Positions 1 to 6,863 of a stretch of DNA of 33,611 bases are shown here, piece after piece (the first letter of the stretch is position 1; each line of letters starts with the position of its first letter). This DNA is from Candidatus Woesearchaeota archaeon. Its GTDB lineage: Archaea; Nanobdellota; Nanobdellia; Woesearchaeales; GW2011-AR9. The position numbers and the translations under genes are program-made. The notes beneath the pieces were generated by a model, which worked only from the letters and a program-made list of their open reading frames with translations, ran no database searches and was not told the origin of the DNA. The stretch is from contig JABHXC010000019.1 in the NCBI GenBank assembly GCA_018657475.1, positions 1 through 33,611 on the forward strand, given 5' to 3'.

Positions 1-17
1 ATCACTTATTAGTAACA

Positions 18-25
18 TTTATAAA
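18..25 (+). promoter_or_regulatory. TATA box of thiI
   Basis: TTTATAAA is centred about 26 bases upstream of the thiI ATG, the normal archaeal TATA-to-start distance. Transcription and translation would therefore begin at nearly the same base. Confidence 0.65.
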
Positions 26-47
26 ACAATATTCTAATTTCTTTCTT

Positions 48-1472
48 ATGAATAACTGCATCCTTTTACGTTATGGGGAAATTGGACTTAAAAGTAAGAA
101 AGTTAGGTTAAAGTTTGAGCAGCAATATGTCCATGCAATAACTGAAGCTCTTAAACGCCATGGCATAATCAAATTTGACTTAAAGAATTTTGGGGGAAGA
201 TTTGTATTATTTACTAAAGAAGTAGAAGCAGCAATAATCATCTTACAAAAAGTTCCAGGGATACAAAGTATTTCTCCTTCACATCATTTGCAATTCAAAG
301 AAAAAGAAGAAATTTTTAAAGCAATTACAGATAATTATCAGGAAAAGGTTAATAACAAAACATTTGCAATTCGTGCAAGAAGAATAGGTGCTCATAACTT
401 CACTTCTCGAGAAATTCAAATAGAAGGTGGCTCAGCAATATATGAAAATAGTAATGGAGTAAATTTAACCAATCCAGAAATCGCAATTAACCTTGAAATC
501 AGGAATAATGATTGCTTTTTGTATACAGAAAAAATTCAAGGGTTAGGCGGCATGTCTCCGGGTAGTGGGGGAAAAGTTTTACTCCTTTTTTCGGGAGGTA
601 TTGACAGCCCAGTTGCAGCATTACAATTATTAAAGAGAGGATGCCAAGTTGACTTTTTATTTGTTAATCTTGTTGGAGAAAAATCTTTTGCAGATGTAGC
701 ACAAGTTTACAATTTTTTGATAAATAATTATGCGTATGGTTATTCTCCAAAATTTTATCATGTTAATGGTAAAGAAATAGTAAAAAAGATTACACAAGAA
801 GTTCCAGACAATGCCAGACAATTAGCACTAAAAGTTTTCTTTTATCAATTAGCAACACAAATTACGGAGGAACATGTTGCTATAGCAACGGGAGAAGCAT
901 TAGCACAGAAATCAACCCAGACACTCAAAAGTCTAGCAATGATTCAACAAAGTACAAATAAATTAATCTTACGTCCTTTATTAACATTTGATAAAACCGA
1001 AATTACGGTCATGGCAAGAAAAATAGGTACGTTTGCTAAGTCAGAAAAAGTAAAAGAAGTTTGTGGGTTGGCTGAAGGAAAAGTAATCACCATGCCAAAA
1101 TTAGACTTGTTACAAACACTACCTTCATTTGAACAAAATCTATCTATTTGTAAAAAAACTAAACAAGAATTTAAAGGAATAATTCCTGTTGTAGAAGAAC
1201 CACCAAAAGAAAAATTAACCAAGTTTACTACTGTTGATATGCGTCCAAAACATTTACAAGATCATTCTCCACTAAAAACAGACGAACAAGAACCATACCC
1301 TTTCATTCTAAACAATTTAAATAAATTTAGTAAAAACAATTCTTATCTATTAATCTGTGACTTTGGTGTACAAAGTGAAGAAGTTGCATTCTTACTAAGA
1401 CAACGAGGTATAAAAGCAGCAGGTGTCAGTGTAAAAAATTATTTGAAATACTTTTTACAGGAAAGAAATTAA
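48..1472 (+). CDS. thiI: tRNA 4-thiouridine synthetase ThiI with C-terminal rhodanese domain
   Basis: Predicted to adenylate and thiolate uridine 8 of tRNA in the cytoplasm. In many organisms ThiI also relays sulfur for thiazole synthesis. The 474-residue protein has an N-terminal ferredoxin-like/THUMP part (about 1-165), a PP-loop ATP-pyrophosphatase domain with SGGIDS at 182-187, and a rhodanese-like C-terminus. Cys339 (EVCG) and Cys437 (CDFGVQS) match the two catalytic cysteines that form a disulfide in E. coli ThiI (family knowledge), so this looks like the active long, bacterial-style form rather than a rhodanese-less archaeal one. The ATG is preceded by TTTATAAA at 18-25, centred 26 bases upstream, which fits a leaderless transcript. 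Family assignment is confident. Any thiamine role is inference. Confidence 0.95.
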   Translation: MNNCILLRYGEIGLKSKKVRLKFEQQYVHAITEALKRHGIIKFDLKNFGGRFVLFTKEVEAAIIILQKVPGIQSISPSHHLQFKEKEEIFKAITDNYQEKVNNKTFAIRARRIGAHNFTSREIQIEGGSAIYENSNGVNLTNPEIAINLEIRNNDCFLYTEKIQGLGGMSPGSGGKVLLLFSGGIDSPVAALQLLKRGCQVDFLFVNLVGEKSFADVAQVYNFLINNYAYGYSPKFYHVNGKEIVKKITQEVPDNARQLALKVFFYQLATQITEEHVAIATGEALAQKSTQTLKSLAMIQQSTNKLILRPLLTFDKTEITVMARKIGTFAKSEKVKEVCGLAEGKVITMPKLDLLQTLPSFEQNLSICKKTKQEFKGIIPVVEEPPKEKLTKFTTVDMRPKHLQDHSPLKTDEQEPYPFILNNLNKFSKNNSYLLICDFGVQSEEVAFLLRQRGIKAAGVSVKNYLKYFLQERN

Positions 1473-1500
1473 TATAAAAAGTAATACTTTCTATTAATTA

Positions 1501-1875
1501 ATGGGAGAAAGAGATTATTTAACTGGAAGTGATTTGGTCACAATATTGTTATCTTCCATTGAACCTGGAACAGACATTAGATATTTGGATAAAAAACTTC
1601 AAGAGGGATTACGACCATATGTTGTTGGTGAAGAACCAAATGCACTTTTATCCGAACACTTTCCTTTTCATCCTACATATGATGATTCAGTAGAATTACA
1701 TGAAGCAGTTAGGATGTTAAGGCAAGGTGGAATATTAACAAATGCAGGTAATGATTTTTCTCATGATTACATTGAACGTTCACTTAGGCCTTGTGCAGAA
1801 CGAGCTAAGCCAGTAATTGGAGATGAAGATTATCAACAATTACAAGAGATAGGAAATAAAATTTTAGGTCTTTAA
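1501..1875 (+). CDS. Hypothetical acidic 124-residue protein
   Basis: I do not recognise this family. The product is a small soluble protein with no signal peptide or membrane segment. It has two cysteine-poor, mostly helical halves and a central proline- and aromatic-rich stretch (residues 55-62, HFPFHPTY). The start is supported by ATATAAAA at 1472-1479, about 26 bases upstream, consistent with a leaderless transcript starting at the ATG. It lies 28 bases after thiI and 45 bases before the sulfotransferase gene, both in the same direction, and each of the three has its own TATA-like box. Codon use looks like its neighbours. No function is proposed. Confidence 0.7.
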   Translation: MGERDYLTGSDLVTILLSSIEPGTDIRYLDKKLQEGLRPYVVGEEPNALLSEHFPFHPTYDDSVELHEAVRMLRQGGILTNAGNDFSHDYIERSLRPCAERAKPVIGDEDYQQLQEIGNKILGL

Positions 1876-1888
1876 TACATACAAATAT

Positions 1889-1896
1889 TTTTATAG
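1889..1896 (+). promoter_or_regulatory. TATA box of sulfotransferase gene
   Basis: TTTTATAG is centred about 27-28 bases before the ATG at 1921, so the mRNA is probably leaderless. Confidence 0.55.
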
Positions 1897-1920
1897 GCAC
1901 TCAACAATATTTCTTTTAAA

Positions 1921-3063
1921 ATGTCATTATTTGGCCGAAAGAAAGGATGGAAAGCAAATGGGAAAGAGTTCCGTCCGTTATGTTCACCTTTACTAGCAGG
2001 ATCAGTAAACAATATTCGTCTAGCTGTTAAAGGTCATAAAATTGATCAGGGCTACCATCTAAAACTTTATCGAACATATATTGCTAGTGCATTAATCACT
2101 CCTTTTCGTTGGTATGAACATGCTCGATACGATTTCTTTCTAAAGCAACAAAAGATTGAGAAAGATCCTTTATTCATTCTTGGCCATTGGCGAAGTGGAA
2201 CAACTTATTTACACAATTTATTAAGTCAAGATCCACAAATGGCCTATGTATCTACTTATCAAAGTGTTTTTCCAGAATTACTTGGAAGTAAATGGGTATT
2301 TCGACCAGTAATGCGTGCATTGATGCCAAAGAAACGAGCTGCAGATAATGTTGAACTTAATGTAAAATATCCTCAAGAGGAAGAATTTGGTTTAGGGAAT
2401 ATGTGCCATTACTGTTATTACTATTTCTGGCTTTTTCCTCATCAAGTAAAAGAATATTATAATAAGTTTATCAAATTTAAAGTAGATAAAAAAATAAAAG
2501 AAGAATGGAAAGAACAGTATCTTCGTTTAGTAAAAAAAGCAATTTACGATTTAAAACGTCCTAGGTTTATTTCAAAAAACCCACCAAATACAGGAAGAAT
2601 TCCAATAATTTTAGAAATGTTTCCTAATGCAAAATTTATTTACATTAAAAGAGACCCAATTACAACATTTCTTTCAACAAAACGTTTTTTTAAAAGTACA
2701 ATTCCGGCGTTACAATTTCAAAACATTAATGAAAATGAGTTAGAATCATTTATTGTTAATATCTACCACCGATTGTTAAAAGATTACAAATTTGATAAAA
2801 AACAAATTCCAAATGGCAATTTAATTGAAATATCTTATGAAGAATTTCTAAAACAACCTTTAAAAAACTTGAAACAAATTTATCACAGTTTAGGTTTAGA
2901 CGGATTTTTCAAAGCACAATCTTTGTTTAAACAATACATTAATTCACAGAAGAATTTCAAAAAGAAAGATTACATTCTTTCACAAGAAGAGTTTGCTAGA
3001 ATTAAAAAACTTCTAAATTTACCTGATGATTACAAACCACTTAATGGTATTAAAGTTGAATGA
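1921..3063 (+). CDS. PAPS-type sulfotransferase family protein
   Basis: Predicted to transfer a sulfuryl group from 3'-phosphoadenylyl sulfate to a hydroxyl or amine acceptor. The 5'-phosphosulfate loop is clear at residues 88-95 (GHWRSGTT), after a beta-strand (PLFILGHW). The 3'-phosphate region is visible as IYIKRDPITTFLST, with Arg244-Asp245-Pro246. The layout and 380-residue length fit the Sulfotransfer_3 type seen mostly in bacteria. No membrane segment is evident. The acceptor could be a lipid, a glycan or a small metabolite and cannot be read from the sequence. No PAPS synthesis gene is in this window. TTTTATAG at 1889-1896 supports a leaderless start. Horizontal transfer from bacteria is plausible but unproven. 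Confidence 0.85.
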   Translation: MSLFGRKKGWKANGKEFRPLCSPLLAGSVNNIRLAVKGHKIDQGYHLKLYRTYIASALITPFRWYEHARYDFFLKQQKIEKDPLFILGHWRSGTTYLHNLLSQDPQMAYVSTYQSVFPELLGSKWVFRPVMRALMPKKRAADNVELNVKYPQEEEFGLGNMCHYCYYYFWLFPHQVKEYYNKFIKFKVDKKIKEEWKEQYLRLVKKAIYDLKRPRFISKNPPNTGRIPIILEMFPNAKFIYIKRDPITTFLSTKRFFKSTIPALQFQNINENELESFIVNIYHRLLKDYKFDKKQIPNGNLIEISYEEFLKQPLKNLKQIYHSLGLDGFFKAQSLFKQYINSQKNFKKKDYILSQEEFARIKKLLNLPDDYKPLNGIKVE

Positions 3064-3094
3064 TTTTTTCTTATTAACCACACAATATAAAAAG

Positions 3095-3102
3095 TTATAA
3101 AC
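3095..3102 (+). promoter_or_regulatory. TATA box of icd
   Basis: TTATAAAC is centred about 25 bases upstream of the icd ATG. A second AT-rich run (ATATAAAA) lies about 10 bases further upstream. The nearer one gives a leaderless transcript. Confidence 0.55.
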
Positions 3103-3122
3103 GTTTGTAATGAAACAAAAAC

Positions 3123-4316
3123 ATGCAAAAAATAACTTTTTTAAATAATCAATGGCAAATTCCCAATAATCCAATTATTGGTTATATTGTCGGTGATGGT
3201 ATTGGTCAAGACGTTACTCCTGTTGCTATTAATGTATTAAATGCCGCTGTAGAAAAAGCCTATTCTAACCAAAAAAGTATCAATTGGCAAGAAGTTTTTG
3301 TTGGAGAAAAAGCATTACAACAAGGTAAAGAACTTCTTGGAGAAGAAGCATTAAATTTAATGAAAGATCTCAGAATAACATTGAAAGGACCATTAACTAC
3401 TCCTGTAGGAAAAGGATTTAGAAGTTTAAATGTTGCTATTAGGCAAAAATTAGATTTATACGCTTGTGTAAGACCAGTAAAATATTTTCCAGGCGTACCA
3501 AACCCTATGAAACACCCTGAAAAATTAGATGTAATAATTTTCAGAGAAAATACTGAAGATGTTTATGCTGGTATTGAATGGGAGAAGGGAAGTGTTGGTG
3601 TTCAAAAAGTAAGAAATTTTTTAATTAGTGAAATGGGAGTTAAAATGCGACCAGATTCAGGTATTGGAATTAAACCAATTAGTAAAACCGGTTCTCAACG
3701 TCTAGTTAAGGCGGCAATAAATTATGCTATAAACAAATCGAGAAAATCTGTAACTTTGGTCCATAAAGGTAACATTATGAAATTTACTGAAGGCGCTTTC
3801 AAAAATTGGGGTTACCAAGTAGCAGAACAACAATTTATTGAACAATTAGCTAAAGAAGGTGCAGGAAATTCTCATGATAAAATTATCATTAAGGATAGAA
3901 TTGCTGATGCAATGTTTCAACAACTTCTTCTACGCCCAGATGAATATGATGTTATTGCTACTACCAATCTTAATGGCGATTATCTTTCAGATGCATGTGC
4001 TGCACAAGTAGGCGGTTTAGGGATAGCACCAGGTGCAAATATTAATTATGAAACAGGCATTGCAGTTTTTGAAGCAACTCATGGAACAGCCCCTAAATAT
4101 GCGGGATTAGATAAAGTAAATCCTGGTTCAGTTATTCTTTCAGGAGTCATGCTTTTAGAAACACTTGGTTGGCAAGAAGCTGCAGATATGATAGTGGCAG
4201 CAGTAACAAAAACAATCCAACAAAAAACTGTTACTTATGACTTAGCCAGACAAATGGAAAACGCAACAGAGATTAAATGTTCTGAGTTTGGTCAAAGGAT
4301 AATTGAGAATATGTAA
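3123..4316 (+). CDS. icd: NADP-dependent isocitrate dehydrogenase
   Basis: Oxidatively decarboxylates isocitrate to 2-oxoglutarate with reduction of NADP+. The 397-residue protein aligns along its length with bacterial Icd: the substrate loop SLNVAIRQ (its first Ser corresponds to E. coli Ser113), the motif [16 protein letters not shown], and the nucleotide site HGTAPKYAG. Lys325, Tyr326, Val332, Tyr372 and Arg376 correspond with a constant offset of 19 to E. coli Lys344, Tyr345, Val351, Tyr391 and Arg395, the residues that select NADP. The C-terminus ([13 protein letters not shown]) is also almost E. coli-like. TTATAAAC at 3095-3102 supports a leaderless ATG. No other TCA-cycle gene is nearby, so its role may be glutamate or NADPH supply (inference). 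Confidence 0.96.
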   Translation: MQKITFLNNQWQIPNNPIIGYIVGDGIGQDVTPVAINVLNAAVEKAYSNQKSINWQEVFVGEKALQQGKELLGEEALNLMKDLRITLKGPLTTPVGKGFRSLNVAIRQKLDLYACVRPVKYFPGVPNPMKHPEKLDVIIFRENTEDVYAGIEWEKGSVGVQKVRNFLISEMGVKMRPDSGIGIKPISKTGSQRLVKAAINYAINKSRKSVTLVHKGNIMKFTEGAFKNWGYQVAEQQFIEQLAKEGAGNSHDKIIIKDRIADAMFQQLLLRPDEYDVIATTNLNGDYLSDACAAQVGGLGIAPGANINYETGIAVFEATHGTAPKYAGLDKVNPGSVILSGVMLLETLGWQEAADMIVAAVTKTIQQKTVTYDLARQMENATEIKCSEFGQRIIENM

Positions 4317-4352
4317 AGAAACTTTTTTAAAGCTCCTTTCTCTAAAACGTTT

Positions 4353-4847
4353 ATGAAAAATAAAAAAGTAGGAATACTATTATTTGCTATTAGTATTTCT
4401 CTATTAATTGTCTTTATTCTACTTATTAATTCTTTACAAAACGAAGCTGAAGCTATTGGTTGTTTTGAGCAACAGGGATGCCAACAGATTGAAACATCAT
4501 TGTCTATAGTTCATTTTGCTTTTGGAGTGTTTGGTTTTTTATTTGCCCTTAGCTTCTATTTGTTTTTCTTTAGCAAGGGAGAGGAAGCAATTGTAAGAAG
4601 ATTAGAAAGAGATACTTCAAAAAAACTTAATCAAGAAAAGTTCAACATTCTATTAATGGGCATGGATAAATTTGAAAAAGAAGTTATGCAATTACTTAGA
4701 GAAGAAGACAGTATTACCCAAAATACACTTCGTTTAAAAGTTCAAATGTCAAAAGCAAAACTAAGCCAAACTTTGACTAATTTAGAAAAAAAGAATCTTA
4801 TTGTTCGTGAAAAGTTAGGTAAAACTATGAAAGTTCAGCTAAAATAG
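4353..4847 (+). CDS. Membrane-anchored winged-helix regulator with a two-cysteine external loop
   Basis: Predicted membrane-tethered transcription regulator. Two transmembrane helices (about residues 6-26 and 50-73) flank a short loop containing Cys37 and Cys43. A charged linker follows, then a MarR/winged-helix-like domain (about 105-164) with a recognisable helix-turn-helix and a basic wing (IVREKLGKTMKVQLK). With both termini cytoplasmic the two cysteines would face outside and could form a disulfide. The next gene downstream encodes a DsbA-like oxidoreductase, so redox sensing of the envelope is an attractive inference but not shown. TTTTTTAAAG at 4323-4332 sits about 26 bases before the ATG. 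Membrane wHTH proteins are common in archaea; this family's exact name is unknown to me. Confidence 0.75.
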   Translation: MKNKKVGILLFAISISLLIVFILLINSLQNEAEAIGCFEQQGCQQIETSLSIVHFAFGVFGFLFALSFYLFFFSKGEEAIVRRLERDTSKKLNQEKFNILLMGMDKFEKEVMQLLREEDSITQNTLRLKVQMSKAKLSQTLTNLEKKNLIVREKLGKTMKVQLK

Positions 4848-4920
4848 CTCCCTGAACGTTAATTCTAAAAATATTTCTAGTTTAAGAGATTACTCCTCTA
4901 TTTGACATCACCCAAATACA

Positions 4921-4960
4921 TATATAACTTATAGGTTTCTCAGAAATAAAAACGAGGAGG
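4921..4960 (+). promoter_or_regulatory. TATA box and strong Shine-Dalgarno of the dsbA-like gene
   Basis: TATATAA at 4921-4927 would place the transcription start near 4949, giving a leader of about 21 bases. That leader carries GAGGAGG at 4954-4960, 9 bases before the ATG at 4970. This is one of the few clear Shine-Dalgarno sites in the window. Confidence 0.65.
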
Positions 4961-4969
4961 TTTTTAACG

Positions 4970-5788
4970 ATGGAAGAACATAAACCTGTTGAACAACATA
5001 AACATGTTGAGACACACAAACCATCTCATCCACAAACACATAGTGGACACGTTTCTACACCAAAACCTACAAAAAAAGAAAGTAGTGTAAATAGTGGAGA
5101 TACATTTTGGAAAGTAACTACCGTTGTACTGATTGTAATTCTTGCTGTATTCGCATTTAAAGGCGTTTTTGGCACCGATGCACCAACAGCACAAGTTGTG
5201 GCAGACCCACAACCAACCGCAGCTGCACCATCAGCACCGACTCCTGCCCCAACACCAGTTGTTGATATGGAAAAATTAATTGATGATGATGCAGTAAAAG
5301 GCGATCCTGATGCAACAGTAACTATAGTTGAGTTCAGTGACTTTGAATGTCCGTTCTGTGCAAGATTTTATTCTGATACTTTATCACAAATTGAAACACA
5401 GTACATTGACACTGGAAAAGTTAAGCTGGTATATCGTGATTTTCCACTAAGTTTTCATCAAAACGCTCAGAAAGCAGCAGAAGCAGCTGAATGTTCAGGA
5501 GAACAAGGAAAATACTACGAAATGCACGACTTATTGTTTGAACGTGGAGTACAAGGTGGAGTTGTAAGCTACAAAGCTTATGCACAAGAGATCGGTTTAA
5601 ACACAGCAGACTTTAACAGTTGTTTAGATTCTGGTGCAATGGCTTCAGAAGTTAAGAAAGACTTTGTTGATGGTCAGCAAGCAGGAGTACAGGGAACACC
5701 TGGTTTCTTAGTTAACGGTAAACTAATCAGTGGTGCACAACCGTTTTCAGTGTTCCAACAAGTAATTGAGGCTGAGTTAAGCAGCTAA
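4970..5788 (+). CDS. Membrane-tethered DsbA-like thiol oxidoreductase
   Basis: Predicted to form or shuffle disulfides in proteins outside the membrane. Residues 1-46 are a cytoplasmic, histidine- and proline-rich segment with seven His between 4 and 27. Residues 47-65 form one membrane helix. A Pro/Ala/Thr-rich linker runs to about residue 98. The remainder is a thioredoxin-fold DsbA domain with active site Cys127-Pro-Phe-Cys130 after EFSDFE and a cis-proline loop at Gly242-Thr-Pro244. The protein should be anchored N-in with the catalytic domain outside. Two further cysteines (175 and 218) occur in the helical insert. It follows the two-cysteine membrane regulator and precedes a CPSC membrane protein. 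The ATG is fixed by the Shine-Dalgarno at 4954-4960. Confidence 0.9.
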   Translation: MEEHKPVEQHKHVETHKPSHPQTHSGHVSTPKPTKKESSVNSGDTFWKVTTVVLIVILAVFAFKGVFGTDAPTAQVVADPQPTAAAPSAPTPAPTPVVDMEKLIDDDAVKGDPDATVTIVEFSDFECPFCARFYSDTLSQIETQYIDTGKVKLVYRDFPLSFHQNAQKAAEAAECSGEQGKYYEMHDLLFERGVQGGVVSYKAYAQEIGLNTADFNSCLDSGAMASEVKKDFVDGQQAGVQGTPGFLVNGKLISGAQPFSVFQQVIEAELSS

Positions 5789-5789
5789 A

Positions 5790-5809
5790 TTTTTTATTTT
5801 TTATTTTTT
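5790..5809 (+). terminator. U-rich archaeal terminator after the dsbA-like gene
   Basis: Three T6 runs separated by single A bases lie immediately after the stop codon. This is the typical archaeal intrinsic termination signal, a poly-U tract without an obligatory hairpin. Some read-through into the next gene is possible because no good TATA box precedes it. Confidence 0.55.
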
Positions 5810-5820
5810 AAAATTTAATT

Positions 5821-6366
5821 ATGAAAATCAAACAATGGCTTACCAATTCTGGGCAAGCAATAAAAGAGGTGTACAAAGCTTATGGCTACTGGTTAGTATC
5901 TATTTTTTTTATGATCTTTATTTTCATGATCCATGCGTTACTAATTAATTACAAACTACTATTTTCTGTTTTTTCAATAACACTTTGGTTAAAATTAACC
6001 GTGGGATTATTTAGTGCAATGGATCCTGTCTCCCTAATATTTTTATCAATAGTAGCCTTTTTTGGAAGTATGGTATTGTCCATGAGCATTTTCTTAGTTA
6101 AAAGACAACTTAAAGGGGGATTTAGTGCAGGTGGTACAGGGATATTAGTTGGCCTAATTGCACCAGCTTGCCCATCTTGTGCTTTAGGATTATTTGGAGT
6201 AATAGGAATTGGTGGCTTTCTAACAACTTTACCATTTAAAGGACTAGAATTTGGTATAGTGGGAGTTATAATCTTATTAGCTTCATTAGTATATCTTTCA
6301 AATAAAATTACCACACAAGTATGTATAATAAAAAAGAAAAGAAAACGAATATTCCGAATGCGTTAA
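5821..6366 (+). CDS. Multi-pass membrane protein with a CPSC motif
   Basis: I recognise no specific family. The 181-residue protein has about four or five hydrophobic helices (roughly 23-48, 68-93, 105-132 and 143-161) and a very basic C-terminus (KKKRKR), which predicts that end is cytoplasmic. A Cys117-Pro-Ser-Cys120 pair is preceded by IAPA, in a glycine-rich helix, much like a redox-active pair at a membrane surface. Its position just after the DsbA-like gene suggests it could recycle that enzyme, a role filled by DsbB or VKOR elsewhere, but it resembles neither by eye. A metal-transport role for the Cys pair is the main alternative. Its 3' end overlaps the next gene by 46 bases. Confidence 0.7.
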   Translation: MKIKQWLTNSGQAIKEVYKAYGYWLVSIFFMIFIFMIHALLINYKLLFSVFSITLWLKLTVGLFSAMDPVSLIFLSIVAFFGSMVLSMSIFLVKRQLKGGFSAGGTGILVGLIAPACPSCALGLFGVIGIGGFLTTLPFKGLEFGIVGVIILLASLVYLSNKITTQVCIIKKKRKRIFRMR

Positions 6367-6863
6367 CTACACTTCGTTTACTGTTAACGATCCCTTTAGT
6401 AATTTTAATTCTGCAAGAAAAATATTCCATAGCCATTATAGTGTTCATTTTGGGAGTACTTAGTGACGCTGACGGCACAGTAGCAAGAAAACTTAACCAA
6501 GCAACCAAATTTGGAGAGAAATACGACATTTTTGCTGATACTATCTTTGCAGTAGCTGCATTTATAACTTTGTTAATGGTAGGAAAGCTAAGTTTTTTAT
6601 TCATAACTATTTTATTTATAGCAAATATTCCTAGAATGATTTTCATTTATTTGTTCCAGAAGAAAAAAGAAACTTTTCATTCAAACTTTTTAACTAAATT
6701 GTCCGGAATTCTTTCTTTACTTATAATCCCTTCAGCATTATTATTTGAAAGCAGTGTAACTAATTATTATATCGTTGCTATAGCACTATTTACTTTTATT
6801 GTTACTTTGCCCTATATAATAATTTACACAAAAGTCACTTCTCAACCAAAGAAATCTTCTTAA
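6321..6863 (+). CDS. CDP-alcohol phosphatidyltransferase family protein with shortened signature
   Basis: Predicted integral membrane enzyme that joins a CDP-activated lipid to an alcohol phosphate. The start (NIPNALTTLRLLLTIP) and about six hydrophobic helices are typical of PgsA-like proteins. The family signature D-x2-D-G-x2-A-R-x8-G-x3-D-x3-D is present except at its beginning: the sequence reads SDADGTVAR, one residue shorter than the usual SDxxDG spacing, so Ser takes the place of the first metal-binding Asp. The rest (AR, G at +8, D, D) is intact. It overlaps the upstream gene by 46 bases and no later start preserves the first helix. It also overlaps the convergent AsnB-Dph6 gene by 29 bases. 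The substrate is unknown; archaetidyl lipids are expected in archaea. Confidence 0.85.
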   Translation: MYNKKEKKTNIPNALTTLRLLLTIPLVILILQEKYSIAIIVFILGVLSDADGTVARKLNQATKFGEKYDIFADTIFAVAAFITLLMVGKLSFLFITILFIANIPRMIFIYLFQKKKETFHSNFLTKLSGILSLLIIPSALLFESSVTNYYIVAIALFTFIVTLPYIIIYTKVTSQPKKSS

